NCBI RefSeq assembly: GCF_001418105.1
Contig: NZ_LIQI01000019.1
Location: 372,001 to 436,000, forward strand
DNA from: Lacinutrix himadriensis
Lineage (GTDB): Bacteria; Bacteroidota; Bacteroidia; Flavobacteriales; Flavobacteriaceae
DNA length: 64,000 nucleotides
Reading direction: 5' to 3'
Part shown: positions 45,297-55,532 of the stretch, in pieces
How positions within the stretch are numbered: position 1 is the first letter of the stretch
Layout of the letters: every line of letters begins with the position of its first letter
Position numbers and translations under genes: made by a program
Notes under the pieces: generated by a model
Told to the model about the DNA's origin: nothing
Databases searched by the model: none
What the model saw: the letters and a program-made list of their open reading frames with translations, nothing else

Positions 45297-46178
45297 TTAT
45301 GCAAACACTTTCAGCGCTTCTACTATTTTTTCTTTTAATGAATTTGTAGCTTCTACCAGTGGTAATCTCACATTAGCATTACACATATTCAATGCTTGAA
45401 AAACAGCTTTAATTCCTGCTGGATTATTTTCAGCAAAAATAAGCCCCGTCATTTCCATTAGCTTAAAATGTAGCGCATAAGCTTCTTTAGCTTTACCTTC
45501 TAAACCTAAATTAATCATGGTTGTAAAGTCTTTAGGTAGCGCTTGCCCAAGTACAGAGATTACTCCTGCTCCACCTGCTAACACTATTCCCAATGCTAAA
45601 TCATCATCGCCAGAAATCACTAAAAAATCTTCCGGTTTATTTTTAAGCAACTGCAAATATTGGTGCACATTATTTCCGGCCTCCTTAACAGCTATAATAT
45701 TTTCAAAGTCATTTGCCAAACGCAAAGTAGTTTCTGGCGTCATATCTTTAGCCGTTCTACCTGGAACATTATATAAGATTACGGGAACCGGAGATGCTTC
45801 AGCTACTGCTTTAAAATGTTGATATAATCCTTCTTGTGTTGGCTTACTATAATATGGAGATACCGATAAAATAGCATCGATATTAGAGAAGTCTGTATTT
45901 TTAATTTCTTCCACAACTTGCGCAGTGTTATTTCCTCCAATTCCTAAAACCAATGGTAATCTTTGCTTATTAGCTTTTATTATCGTTTTAGTAATTGCTG
46001 CTTTTTCTGCTGCTGTAATAGTTACACTTTCTCCTGTTGTACCACTTATGACAAGATAATCTGTTCCGTTTTCTATATTATACGCTACAATATCTTCCAA
46101 AGATTTGTGATCCACACTTAAATCTTCATTAAAAGGGGTAATTAAAGCAACTCCTGTACCTACAAATTTATTATTCAT
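45297..46178 (-). CDS. dapA: 4-hydroxy-tetrahydrodipicolinate synthase
   Basis: 293 residues, normal for DapA, which condenses pyruvate with aspartate semialdehyde in lysine and diaminopimelate synthesis. GTGVALITPFNEDLSVD, VISGTTGESVTIT (substrate-binding Thr-Thr), SPYYSKPTQEGLYQHF with the catalytic Tyr, LYNVPGRTAKDM, and the Schiff-base lysine in IAVKEAGNN (near residue 161). The ATG overlaps the end of the DUF6913 gene by 8 bases (ATGAATAA), so both are one operon. Confidence 0.96.
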   Translation of the reverse strand: MNNKFVGTGVALITPFNEDLSVDHKSLEDIVAYNIENGTDYLVISGTTGESVTITAAEKAAITKTIIKANKQRLPLVLGIGGNNTAQVVEEIKNTDFSNIDAILSVSPYYSKPTQEGLYQHFKAVAEASPVPVILYNVPGRTAKDMTPETTLRLANDFENIIAVKEAGNNVHQYLQLLKNKPEDFLVISGDDDLALGIVLAGGAGVISVLGQALPKDFTTMINLGLEGKAKEAYALHFKLMEMTGLIFAENNPAGIKAVFQALNMCNANVRLPLVEATNSLKEKIVEALKVFA

Positions 46179-46698
46179 TACTTATTTTATTAAATGTATT
46201 AAGGTATTTTATTAACTCGTTTTTAAATAAATCAAACTGTTTTAAATTGGTTTTAATAATAAAATCATTCAATCTGTTATCCGACTGTAGCACTCCAATT
46301 TTGAATTTAGATTTAGATGCTGCTGTTAAAACTTTAAGCGCTAACACATCTTGTTCATAATAGCTAATTAAAGCATCAAATGGTGTATCTAAAAACTCTT
46401 GGAGTTCTTTGTTTTTTATTTTTCCGTTCCAACTAAAATCTTTTGGATTATAACAAACATCCCAAGCGCTTATGTCTTCTTTTTTATTAGAAGTAAACGC
46501 TATAATTTTAAGCTTATTTTGTTTGACATGCATTACTTCTGCAAGCTTCCTAAAAGACTCAAAATCATCCGTTTCATCTATATTTATTATTACACCTAGA
46601 CTGGCTATTTTATCTTCATTTAAAAAAAACTGTCTAGAATTTAATAATTTACTAAGATGTTTTTTAGTAGAATTTTGTTTAAAACCCTTTAAAATCAT
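46171..46698 (-). CDS. DUF6913 family protein
   Basis: 175 residues with no signal peptide. A basic N-terminal helix (LKGFKQNSTKKHLSKLLNSR) leads into an alpha/beta domain with IASLGVIINIDETDDFESFRKLAEVM, KIIAFTSNKKE, WDVCYNPKDFSWNGKIK and PFDALISYYEQDVLALKVLTAASKSKFKIGV. I associate this with DUF6913, a Bacteroidota family usually next to dapA, as here. The function is unknown; coupling to dapA suggests a role close to lysine or peptidoglycan-precursor synthesis, but that is inference. Confidence 0.75.
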   Translation of the reverse strand: MILKGFKQNSTKKHLSKLLNSRQFFLNEDKIASLGVIINIDETDDFESFRKLAEVMHVKQNKLKIIAFTSNKKEDISAWDVCYNPKDFSWNGKIKNKELQEFLDTPFDALISYYEQDVLALKVLTAASKSKFKIGVLQSDNRLNDFIIKTNLKQFDLFKNELIKYLNTFNKISNE

Positions 46699-46716
46699 TT
46701 ATATTTATACTTTCTT

Positions 46717-46724
46717 ACAAAGGT
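46717..46724 (-). promoter_or_regulatory. Putative -7 box (TACCTTTG) of the DUF6913-dapA operon
   Basis: Minus strand TACCTTTG fits TAnnTTTG, 18 bases before the ATG at 46698; it is paired with a divergent box at 46736-46743. Confidence 0.55.
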
Positions 46725-46735
46725 AACAAAAGTAG

Positions 46736-46743
46736 TTAGTTTT
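46736..46743 (+). promoter_or_regulatory. Putative -7 box (TAGTTTTG) of the 5'-nucleotidase gene pair
   Basis: Plus strand TAGTTTTG fits TAnnTTTG, 26 bases before the ATG at 46770. Only 11 bases separate it from the divergent minus-strand box, so the two promoters overlap. Confidence 0.5.
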
Positions 46744-46769
46744 GTTTATTAAATCCTATTCCTTTACAC

Positions 46770-47531
46770 ATGAAATTTAAACATCTTTTTTTAATTGTTT
46801 TTGCGCTCTGTATTTATAGTTGCAAACAAGAAAATCTATCCCTTACTAAAATAGAAGGAAAACAAATAAATATTAATGACAGCCTAGAAATCAACCAAGA
46901 GATTGAGGACTTTGTAAAACCATATAGAGATCATGTTAACAAGAATTTAGATAGTGTTATTTCTTATGCTGTTGACACGTACTCTAAAAGTGATGGAGAC
47001 TACAATACCGCTATTGGTAATTTATTCGCAGATGCAGTTATTGAAGCCTCTAGCAAGGTTTTACAAAAACGAACTGGACATGATGTAGATATGGTTTTAC
47101 TAAATCATGGAGGTATTCGCGCTATTATATCTAAAGGAGACATCACCACCAGAACAGCTTATGAGATTATGCCTTTTGAGAACAGCTTAGTCGTTGCAGA
47201 AATGAAAGGAAAAACAATACAAGACAGTTTAATAAAATATTTAAGCAAAGCAAAACGCGCACATCCTATTGCGGGGTTAAAATTGACGCTTGATAAAGAT
47301 TTTAATGCTATTAAGGCTAGCATCAATAACCAGCCAATTGAAGCAGATAAAACCTATTATGTTGCAACGAATGATTATTTATACCATGGAGGAGATAGAA
47401 TGACCTTTTTTCAAACAAATGATAGTTTGCATGTTTTAAATTATAAAGTAAGAAATGCGCTATTAGATTATTTTCTTAAAACAGATACCATTAACCCTGT
47501 TATTGATGACAGATTTATTCAATTAAAATAA
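46770..47531 (+). CDS. 5'-nucleotidase C-terminal-domain lipoprotein
   Basis: 253 residues with a lipoprotein signal ending YSCK (Cys18). The body is the substrate-binding C-terminal domain of UshA-type 5'-nucleotidases: YNTAIGNLFADAVIEAS, MVLLNHGGIRAIISKGDITTRTAYEIMPFENSLVV and VATNDYLYHGGDRMTFF. It lacks the metallophosphatase domain, which is encoded by the next gene 5 bases downstream. The two probably form a periplasmic nucleotidase complex that releases nucleosides, the substrates of DeoD. The product would be membrane-anchored. Confidence 0.88.
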   Translation: MKFKHLFLIVFALCIYSCKQENLSLTKIEGKQININDSLEINQEIEDFVKPYRDHVNKNLDSVISYAVDTYSKSDGDYNTAIGNLFADAVIEASSKVLQKRTGHDVDMVLLNHGGIRAIISKGDITTRTAYEIMPFENSLVVAEMKGKTIQDSLIKYLSKAKRAHPIAGLKLTLDKDFNAIKASINNQPIEADKTYYVATNDYLYHGGDRMTFFQTNDSLHVLNYKVRNALLDYFLKTDTINPVIDDRFIQLK

Positions 47532-47536
47532 ACCAG

Positions 47537-48454
47537 ATGAAAAGAAGAGAATTTATACAACAAACATCTGCTACAGCTGCATTAATTACATTAGGAGGTT
47601 TAGGTTTACAATCGTTTACCTCTGGAAGCAAAACAACAAAGATCACGATACTTCACACCAATGATGTACATAGTCATATTGATGCTTTTGGTCCAGAAGA
47701 TGGCAGAAATCCAAACCAAGGAGGTGTTGCAAGAAGAGCTAGTTTAATACAAAACCTTAGAAACGAAAATCCAAATACGCTATTATTAGACGCTGGAGAT
47801 ATTTTTCAAGGAACACCATATTTTAATTATTATGGTGGCGAGTTAGAGTTTAAACTAATGAGCATGCTTAAATACGATGCAGCAACCATTGGTAACCACG
47901 ATTTTGATAATGGCGTAAATGGTTTATTAGCACAATTGCCGCATGCTAAATTCGATTTTCTGTCGGCTAATTACGACTTTTCAAATACCGTCCTTGACGC
48001 TTATGTAAAACCATATAAAGTCTTTAAAAAAGATGGAATTAAAATTGGCGTTTTTGGATTGGGTGTTGAATTAAACGGACTAGTAGACAAGAATCTTTAT
48101 AAAGAAACCAAATATCTAGATCCTATTGAAATCGCTCAAGACATGAGTCGTATTTTAAAAGAAAAAGAAAAATGTGATTTAGTTATTTGCTTATCTCATT
48201 TAGGATATCACTACAAAAATTTCACAGAGAAAGTTAGCGACTTAAACCTTGCAAAGGCTACAAAAGATATCGATTTAATTATTGGCGGACATACACATAC
48301 TTTTTTACCAAAACCAACTATAGCTAAAAATAGTATTGGTGAAAATGTATTGGTAAATCAAGTTGGTTGTTACGGAATTAACTTAGGAAAAATAGACTTC
48401 TATTTTGATGCAGATAAAAACAAAGCAGCAAAAGGAACTTCTATTTTAGTCTAA
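47537..48454 (+). CDS. Metallophosphatase (UshA-type N-terminal domain), twin-arginine-like signal
   Basis: 305 residues. The start KRREFIQQTSATAALITLGG looks like a twin-arginine or related export signal (RR in a typical setting). The catalytic domain shows all metal-binding blocks: TILHTNDVHSHID, LLLDAGDIFQGTPYFNYYGG, IGNHDFDNG, VICLSHLGYHYK and LIIGGHTHTF. It removes phosphate from nucleotides or related esters in the periplasm. With the preceding lipoprotein it makes a split UshA. Its stop overlaps the convergent membrane-protein gene by 14 bases. Confidence 0.9.
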   Translation: MKRREFIQQTSATAALITLGGLGLQSFTSGSKTTKITILHTNDVHSHIDAFGPEDGRNPNQGGVARRASLIQNLRNENPNTLLLDAGDIFQGTPYFNYYGGELEFKLMSMLKYDAATIGNHDFDNGVNGLLAQLPHAKFDFLSANYDFSNTVLDAYVKPYKVFKKDGIKIGVFGLGVELNGLVDKNLYKETKYLDPIEIAQDMSRILKEKEKCDLVICLSHLGYHYKNFTEKVSDLNLAKATKDIDLIIGGHTHTFLPKPTIAKNSIGENVLVNQVGCYGINLGKIDFYFDADKNKAAKGTSILV

Positions 48455-49214
48455 ACTTATTAACTTTTTTGGAAGAAAAAATAGCAGCTTTTACTTTTAA
48501 GCTGCTTTTTGCTTTATTCCTTTCTAAGATATAACTAAACAGAAAGAATAAACCTATTAAATGTAACACTCTATCCAGCATTACAAAGCTCAAATTATAC
48601 AAATAATAGGTGCTTATGTAATGTAATACATCTGAAAACACAAAACATAACACCATAATTAAAAACAGGATGGACACTTTACTTTGTGAATTTAAGTAAT
48701 CCACAAAAGAAACAAAAGCAAGAGCTATTAAAGCCGTACTCTTAATTCCAAATAAAGTCACCTCTATACTATCTGGAATATAATACTTTATAACATCAAA
48801 AAGTATATATAATAGGTATGCATTAATTAAAAATACTAAAACTAAATACGAGCTAATCACTTTATCTAATTTTAGTTTTTCAATCCTTGAAGCCACCGCA
48901 ATAATCAAAAAAGAATAGCTTAGGCAGTATGCTAAACTAGAAATATTCACAAGCATTAAGCTGTAAGTAAAAACAGAAGCAAAATCTCCAATAAAGGAGA
49001 ATAATAGAAAAGCCAGAATACTTATTTTGATTTGTTTATTTCTTAATAAAAAATAAATTAAAAATACAGGAACAAAAAGAGGCTTTGTTAATTGCTGAAA
49101 CAAATCGTTTGCACTAATTGTAGCTATTACATTAATTAACATTAACACAAACAAAATGCACAAAAACATCTTGTTTGGATATTTTTTTATCCAATTTTCA
49201 ATAATCATAATCAT
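48441..49214 (-). CDS. YhhN/TMEM86-like integral membrane protein (lysoplasmalogenase-like)
   Basis: 257 residues with about eight membrane helices. The pattern TKPLFVPVFLIYFLLRN, then ILAFLLFSFIGDFAS, then CLSYSFLIIAV matches the YhhN family (conserved KP in helix 2 and GD in helix 3); eukaryotic members hydrolyse the vinyl-ether bond of lysoplasmalogens. Activity in bacteria is largely untested and this copy is diverged, so the product name is tentative. A second, related membrane protein lies at 49613. The 3' end of the gene contains the terminator of the convergent nucleotidase genes. Confidence 0.6.
   Translation of the reverse strand: MIMIIENWIKKYPNKMFLCILFVLMLINVIATISANDLFQQLTKPLFVPVFLIYFLLRNKQIKISILAFLLFSFIGDFASVFTYSLMLVNISSLAYCLSYSFLIIAVASRIEKLKLDKVISSYLVLVFLINAYLLYILFDVIKYYIPDSIEVTLFGIKSTALIALAFVSFVDYLNSQSKVSILFLIMVLCFVFSDVLHYISTYYLYNLSFVMLDRVLHLIGLFFLFSYILERNKAKSSLKVKAAIFSSKKVNKFRLK
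48483..48510 (+). terminator. Terminator of the nucleotidase pair, inside the convergent coding region
   Basis: AGCAGCTT (48483-48490) pairs with AAGCTGCT (48499-48506), followed by five Ts on the plus strand. It lies in the last codons of the minus-strand membrane protein. Confidence 0.7.
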
Positions 49215-49612
49215 AAGTAGGTTAGTGCAAACATAAAAAAAATATTACACACAACGATAAAACATTGCAGTTAATCGATGAAATACATGGTTTTAGCAAA
49301 CTTTGTAGTAAAATTCTTTCTTCTAAAAAAAAACAGTAATACGTTCACCTAAGCGCTTAGTTGCAAACTATTTAAACTTAAAAAGAAGATGTACTTATAT
49401 TAAGAATCATTGTTGCCGTTATTTTCAAAGCAACTTTATGCTTTAAATCTACGGCACAATCCGATTGTGTATCTATAAAAAAAAGGTTAGCATCTTATAG
49501 TTAATTTATTAGCAACACAAATCAGAACAATACATAATTATTCACAACTGTAGTTGTCAATTTCATAAATCAAGGAAGTTTACTGTAAGTATGAAGTAAG
49601 TCTGAAACCTAA
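49215..49612. other. 398-base gene-free gap with a possible gene relic and palindromes
   Basis: No intact gene. A plus-strand frame from about 49400 to a stop at 49504 reads LRIIVAVIFKATLCFKSTAQ then SDCVSIKKRLASYS, which resembles a signal peptide and mature start; the nearest ATG (49389-49391) is separated by a stop, so it may be the decayed front of a secreted-protein gene. Palindromes: CTAAGCGCTTAG at 49349-49360 and ACAACTGTAGTTGT at 49544-49557. The rest is AT-rich spacer. Confidence 0.4.
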
Positions 49613-50302
49613 TTAAGCGTAAATACTAGCTTTTTTTTTTGAATCAATTGCAATATCACTTTGAAGATAAAACATTACAAAAGCAAAGATATTCAATACT
49701 ATGGCGATAAAATTTAGCATTTCAAAGTCGGAAAGGTAGTAATAGCCTATTAATAAAAAATCGGAAAAACTTATTGACAGACAACCTATAAATAGGAATA
49801 AAGATTTTTTTGTATCATTTTCCAAAAAGTTCAAAAAGGAAACAGCTAAGAGAACAAGTAAAACTAAATTATAGCTATGCTCCAACAACCTCACCATAAC
49901 CAAAACATCCGTTTCGAACAAAATTGGATCTATTATACCACATAAAACAGTAAACAGATAAATCACAAGAACTAGTAATATTATGGTCTGCATTAAGAAT
50001 TTCTTTAAAAGAATTTTTAAGTTTAATGTTTTAAAAACTTCAAATAACAAAAATAGGAAAGCAAAAATATAAAGGGTATTACAAACAAAATATAATGTTT
50101 CCGATAAATTATCTCCATCTATAATATGTAATATATCTGCGCTAGAATAACTAACTAGAAATAACAAAAAGAACAAAGACCTTTCTTTTCTGGACACAAA
50201 ATAAAATACAGTAAGCGCAGGAACTACTAGTAATTCTAAAATAGAAAAGATAGAACTATCTAGCACACCAGATACTGTAAGACCAAGAAAATCAGCTAAC
50301 AT
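49613..50302 (-). CDS. Multi-pass membrane protein, probably related to the YhhN-like neighbour
   Basis: 229 residues, seven to eight membrane helices, few charged residues. I do not recognise a defined family, but SYSSADILHIIDGD and CLSISFSDFLLIGYYYLSDF echo FVFSDVLHYISTYYL in the gene at 48441, so the two are probably distant paralogues. The last residues (DSKKKASIYA) are a short cytoplasmic tail. Nothing shows a substrate. About 116 bases separate it from the ligA end. Confidence 0.6.
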   Translation of the reverse strand: MLADFLGLTVSGVLDSSIFSILELLVVPALTVFYFVSRKERSLFFLLFLVSYSSADILHIIDGDNLSETLYFVCNTLYIFAFLFLLFEVFKTLNLKILLKKFLMQTIILLVLVIYLFTVLCGIIDPILFETDVLVMVRLLEHSYNLVLLVLLAVSFLNFLENDTKKSLFLFIGCLSISFSDFLLIGYYYLSDFEMLNFIAIVLNIFAFVMFYLQSDIAIDSKKKASIYA

Positions 50303-50417
50303 AAATTAATTTAAGCACCCTGAAAAGTGAAGTTATCAACCTTCAAATATAAATAAAAAATGCAATAAACAGGTAATAAATAATAGCCTATCGATTAATA
50401 CTCAGAAACCAACAAAA

Positions 50418-52415
<1,998 letters not shown>

Positions 52416-52439
52416 TTAATTGCAAATAATTCTTGAAAA

Positions 52440-53636
52440 TTATAACTTGATTTCAAATTTAAGATAATATGGCTTAGAAAGTTGATCCGGTTCATAACAA
52501 TCTCCCACATAATCCACAGCTTTTATTATAAACGTATTATTATTTAACCAACTCATAGAAAAAACAGCATCCATACTTCCTGCATTATTCTTTATAAAAG
52601 GATAAGACCAAGATTGTGGTGTATAACCAAACATTGATATATACTTATTCTGCTTATCTTTTTTACAAATCTGAAAATAAGTGTCATGATAACATTCTGT
52701 TTGATCGTATGTTATTAAAACAGCATAATTTTTATTTGGTGATATATACGGATAACCCTGAAATACATTTAAAGTATCTCCTGTTTTCATACTTAATTCT
52801 GTATGAATATCTGGCATAAAAAACATGCTTTCTGAAACCATATAACTAGTAGGAAAATCTTCATGTATAAAAACGTCATAGGTTCGTGTTGGTGTGTATT
52901 CCGAATTTAAATACGTGGTATCTTTCAATACTAGTTTTTTAGCATTTTCAAAGTGCAATGCAATACGTCCATCTATCTTCTTTGGAGCACTTAAATAATT
53001 AGCTTCTTTTTCTAATATATTAAAATCAGTACTATTTACTTTTCTAATATCTAATAATTCCCTCAAGTCAATTTTTGATTCATTTCCTTTCGCTCCTGTA
53101 GACAAATAATTATAGCTGTACAATGAATTCTCGTCGACATTTTGGTTATTTTCATATAAGAAGCCTTCAAAAACAAATCCTATATCTTCCTTTTTCACAA
53201 ACCATTTGTAAGCATATTGATTCTCGTTAACTTTAGTTTTCACATTGCTCCATGTAGTAACCACCTTCGCTTTTCTACCGGTAACCATTTGATTATTATC
53301 TTTTATAGTGATAGAATCCTTGTTGTAGTCAAGGATATAAACACTTTCACCAAAATCTAATTTACCTGTTTTATTCCCTAAAGAATCTCTAACATTAACA
53401 CCGTTGATTGCACTTACCGTTCGTATTTGCAAATCCCCCATTTCTTTAGGCGTAAACCATTTATAAATAGAATCTTGTATACTAATAGCGCCATCTGTTT
53501 TTTGTTGCTGCGGAATATCCTTCTTTACAACAACAGTCGTAGAATCTTTTTTAACCACAAAAACATCTTCACTCTTCGTTTTCTTCTTACAAGCAAAAAA
53601 CAAGATTAAAACGAATATGTAATACCATTTTTTCAT
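52440..53636 (-). CDS. SH3-domain lipoprotein of unknown function
   Basis: 398 residues. A lipoprotein signal ends FFACK (Cys16), followed by a basic, Lys-rich linker with VVVKKD repeats. Around residues 80-110 INGVNVRDSLGNKTGKLDFG then ESVYILDY is a bacterial SH3 domain, usually a cell-wall binding module. The remaining 270 residues are beta-rich, with many YSY and TY strands, and not recognisable. The start codon abuts the prmC stop directly, so it is co-transcribed with prmC; ligA follows after 27 bases. Confidence 0.75.
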   Translation of the reverse strand: MKKWYYIFVLILFFACKKKTKSEDVFVVKKDSTTVVVKKDIPQQQKTDGAISIQDSIYKWFTPKEMGDLQIRTVSAINGVNVRDSLGNKTGKLDFGESVYILDYNKDSITIKDNNQMVTGRKAKVVTTWSNVKTKVNENQYAYKWFVKKEDIGFVFEGFLYENNQNVDENSLYSYNYLSTGAKGNESKIDLRELLDIRKVNSTDFNILEKEANYLSAPKKIDGRIALHFENAKKLVLKDTTYLNSEYTPTRTYDVFIHEDFPTSYMVSESMFFMPDIHTELSMKTGDTLNVFQGYPYISPNKNYAVLITYDQTECYHDTYFQICKKDKQNKYISMFGYTPQSWSYPFIKNNAGSMDAVFSMSWLNNNTFIIKAVDYVGDCYEPDQLSKPYYLKFEIKL

Positions 53637-54509
53637 CTATAACTTTACGCCTTTTAACATTCTATCTTTTCTAAAAATATCCTGCTTTAATTCTATATCT
53701 TCAAAATTATTACCTTCTAATAACGCGATCATTTCTTTACCAAGATACTCGTTTATTTCAAAATATAATTCCCCTTTCGGTTTCAAGTTATCCAAAGCAA
53801 ATTTTGTTATTGCTTCATAAAATTGCAGCGGATTATCATCTTCTACAAACAAGGCCAAATGTGGTTCGTTTTGCAAAACGTTAGGTTTCATCTCTTGTTT
53901 TTCTAAGTTTCTAACGTATGGCGGATTGGACACAATGATGTCAAATTTTAAACTTAAAAAGTTCAAACCCCAAGACTTTTCATTTAAAATATCTGCTTCT
54001 ATAAATTCGACTTCCACATTATTTAATGCGGCGTTTTCTTTTGCTTTTTCTATCGCTTTCGCGGAAACATCTAAGGCGTAAACTTTGGCATTCGGTACAT
54101 TTTTGGCTAACGAAATAGCAATACAACCAGATCCTGTTCCAATATCAAGAATCGAAATAGACTTCTCGACTGCGCTCGAAGTGACATCGTTTTTAATGAA
54201 ATCTACGAGTTCTTCCGTTTCTGTTCTTGGTATTAATGTGTTTTCATTCACCCTAAATGGCAATCCGTAAAACTCTGTTTCGCCTAAAATATATTGAATC
54301 GGTTCTTCTTCTTTCAGTCTTTGCAACGCATCACGAATAGCATCTTCTTCTACTTTAGTAATGGTTTTCCCTGGATCTAAAGCTAGTTTCATTCTAGAAA
54401 AATCACAGAACGCTTCGATTAGCAAATAGAAAAAACTATTTACTTCGTCTATACCATAAATGACATCTAGTTCTTTATGAAAGGTTTGTTGTATCTCTTT
54501 TAACTTCAT
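53637..54509 (-). CDS. prmC: Peptide chain release factor N5-glutamine methyltransferase
   Basis: About 290 residues from the ATG at 54509, which gives KLKEIQQTFHKELDVIYG as in relatives; an ATG at 54524 is possible but only adds MIMEL. PrmC methylates the GGQ glutamine of release factors. SAM site SILDIGTGSGCIAISLA, catalytic IIVSNPPYVRN (NPPY), and the N-terminal helical substrate domain. Odd: two dispersed DNA repeats lie inside the coding region, one (54159-54185) encoding the DVTSSAVEKS linker before the SAM motif and one (54053-54067) encoding VSAKAIEK. Both are in frame and in tolerant positions. Confidence 0.93.
   Translation of the reverse strand: MKLKEIQQTFHKELDVIYGIDEVNSFFYLLIEAFCDFSRMKLALDPGKTITKVEEDAIRDALQRLKEEEPIQYILGETEFYGLPFRVNENTLIPRTETEELVDFIKNDVTSSAVEKSISILDIGTGSGCIAISLAKNVPNAKVYALDVSAKAIEKAKENAALNNVEVEFIEADILNEKSWGLNFLSLKFDIIVSNPPYVRNLEKQEMKPNVLQNEPHLALFVEDDNPLQFYEAITKFALDNLKPKGELYFEINEYLGKEMIALLEGNNFEDIELKQDIFRKDRMLKGVKL
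54053..54067 (+). repeat. Dispersed GC-rich 15-mer, copy 2 (inside prmC)
   Basis: TCGCTTTCGCGGAAA, exact copy of 16338-16352; on the coding strand it specifies part of VSAKAIEK. Confidence 0.85.
54159..54185 (-). repeat. Dispersed repeat with CGAGCGCAGTCGAG core, copy 2 (inside prmC)
   Basis: Reverse complement of a diverged copy of 18629-18656: the 14-base core and both outer ends agree, with four differences. It encodes DVTSSAVEKS. Confidence 0.8.
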
Positions 54510-54524
54510 TAATTCCATTATCAT

Positions 54525-55016
54525 TTACAGATTTTTCAGCATCCAAATACCACAAGCATTATGTCCTGTATTTCCTAAAGGAGCTTCCAAATGCTTAAAT
54601 CCAAAAGTTTCGTAAATATGAATTGCTGCTTTTAGATTCGGAATAGTTTCTAAATAACATTGTTTATATCCCATTGTTTTAGCGGCTTCCATGCATTTTT
54701 CAAAAAGCGGTTTCCCTATTCCTTTTCCTCTTACTTCTGGAGCAAAATACATTTTCTGAATCTCGCATACTTCCGTTTCAAAATCTTTTAAAGGTTGTAT
54801 TCCTGCACCTCCAAAAACCTTTCCGTCTAACTCCACCACATAATAAACCTCGTTTTTATTTTGATAAGATTCAAACATTCTTGGCGTTTCGGCATCTTCA
54901 TAAGCAGTACCAACCAAAGGGATTTCATATTCATGAAAACACCCCCTAATAGCTGCTTCTATTTGCGCATTATCCTTTTGTTCAATTTCTCTTATAATGA
55001 TATTGCTATTCCTCAC
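54525..55016 (-). CDS. GNAT family N-acetyltransferase
   Basis: 163 residues. Acetyl-CoA binding motif A is KMYFAPEVRGKGIGKPLFEKCM (about 89-110), preceded by the strand VCEIQ and followed by the motif B helix and YETFGFKHLEAP. The start is GTG (55016-55014), with no better ATG in frame. The acceptor cannot be told; N-terminal IIIREIEQKDNAQIEAAIRG is common in small-molecule acetyltransferases. It is adjacent to prmC and may be co-transcribed, though RimI-type activity should not be assumed. Confidence 0.88.
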   Translation of the reverse strand: MRNSNIIIREIEQKDNAQIEAAIRGCFHEYEIPLVGTAYEDAETPRMFESYQNKNEVYYVVELDGKVFGGAGIQPLKDFETEVCEIQKMYFAPEVRGKGIGKPLFEKCMEAAKTMGYKQCYLETIPNLKAAIHIYETFGFKHLEAPLGNTGHNACGIWMLKNL

Positions 55017-55026
55017 TTATAAATAT

Positions 55027-55034
55027 TATTTTTG
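55027..55034 (+). promoter_or_regulatory. Putative -7 box (TATTTTTG) of the LEA14-like lipoprotein gene
   Basis: TATTTTTG fits TAnnTTTG, 34 bases before the ATG at 55069. Confidence 0.5.
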
Positions 55035-55068
55035 CTGGTGAAGATACATTAAATCTAAAAAAATTGAA

Positions 55069-55524
55069 ATGAAGAAGTTTATAATCTTATTAACAGCAAC
55101 GCTTACTATTTTAAGTTGTTCGGTAAAAGAGAAACCAGAATTTTTAAGAGTAGACAATATAAAGGTAGACGATTCTAATTCTAAATTCATTACACTTACT
55201 GCGGATGCGTATTTTTTGAATAAAAATGATATTAGTGGCGAATTAAAAACCGACGAGATTAAAGTGTTTGTTAACAACAATCAGATGGCAACGGTTACTG
55301 CAGAAAGCTTTAAAGTTCCTGCAAGAAAAGAATTTTCTATTCCGTTAAAAGCAAATGTACCGACAGATAGCATTTTTAGCGATAAAAGTTTAAGCGGATT
55401 ATTAGGAAGCTTACTTTCTCAAAAAATGAAAGTACAATACAAAGGACAAATCAAATATAAAGTATTTGGTTTCTCACACACTTATGATGTAGACCAAACT
55501 GAAAACGTAAAAATCAAGTTCTAA
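55069..55524 (+). CDS. LEA14-like (LEA type 2) lipoprotein
   Basis: 151 residues. Lipoprotein signal ending LSCS (Cys17). The mature domain resembles the water-stress/LEA14 immunoglobulin-like fold: FLRVDNIKVDDSNSKFITLTADAYFLNKN (first strands), IKVFVNNNQMATVTAESFKVPARKEFSIPLKANV (central) and VQYKGQIKYKVFGFSHTYDV (last strands). In bacteria these are periplasmic or outer-membrane lipoproteins of unknown role. It is the first gene of a plus-strand run including ribD, HAD, EamA and YigZ. Confidence 0.7.
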   Translation: MKKFIILLTATLTILSCSVKEKPEFLRVDNIKVDDSNSKFITLTADAYFLNKNDISGELKTDEIKVFVNNNQMATVTAESFKVPARKEFSIPLKANVPTDSIFSDKSLSGLLGSLLSQKMKVQYKGQIKYKVFGFSHTYDVDQTENVKIKF

Positions 55525-55532
55525 ACCACGCT

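Noticed and set aside
54509-54524. Start of prmC at 54524
   Set aside because: It adds five residues not expected from relatives and abuts the GNAT stop; the ATG at 54509 gives the usual KLKEIQ start.
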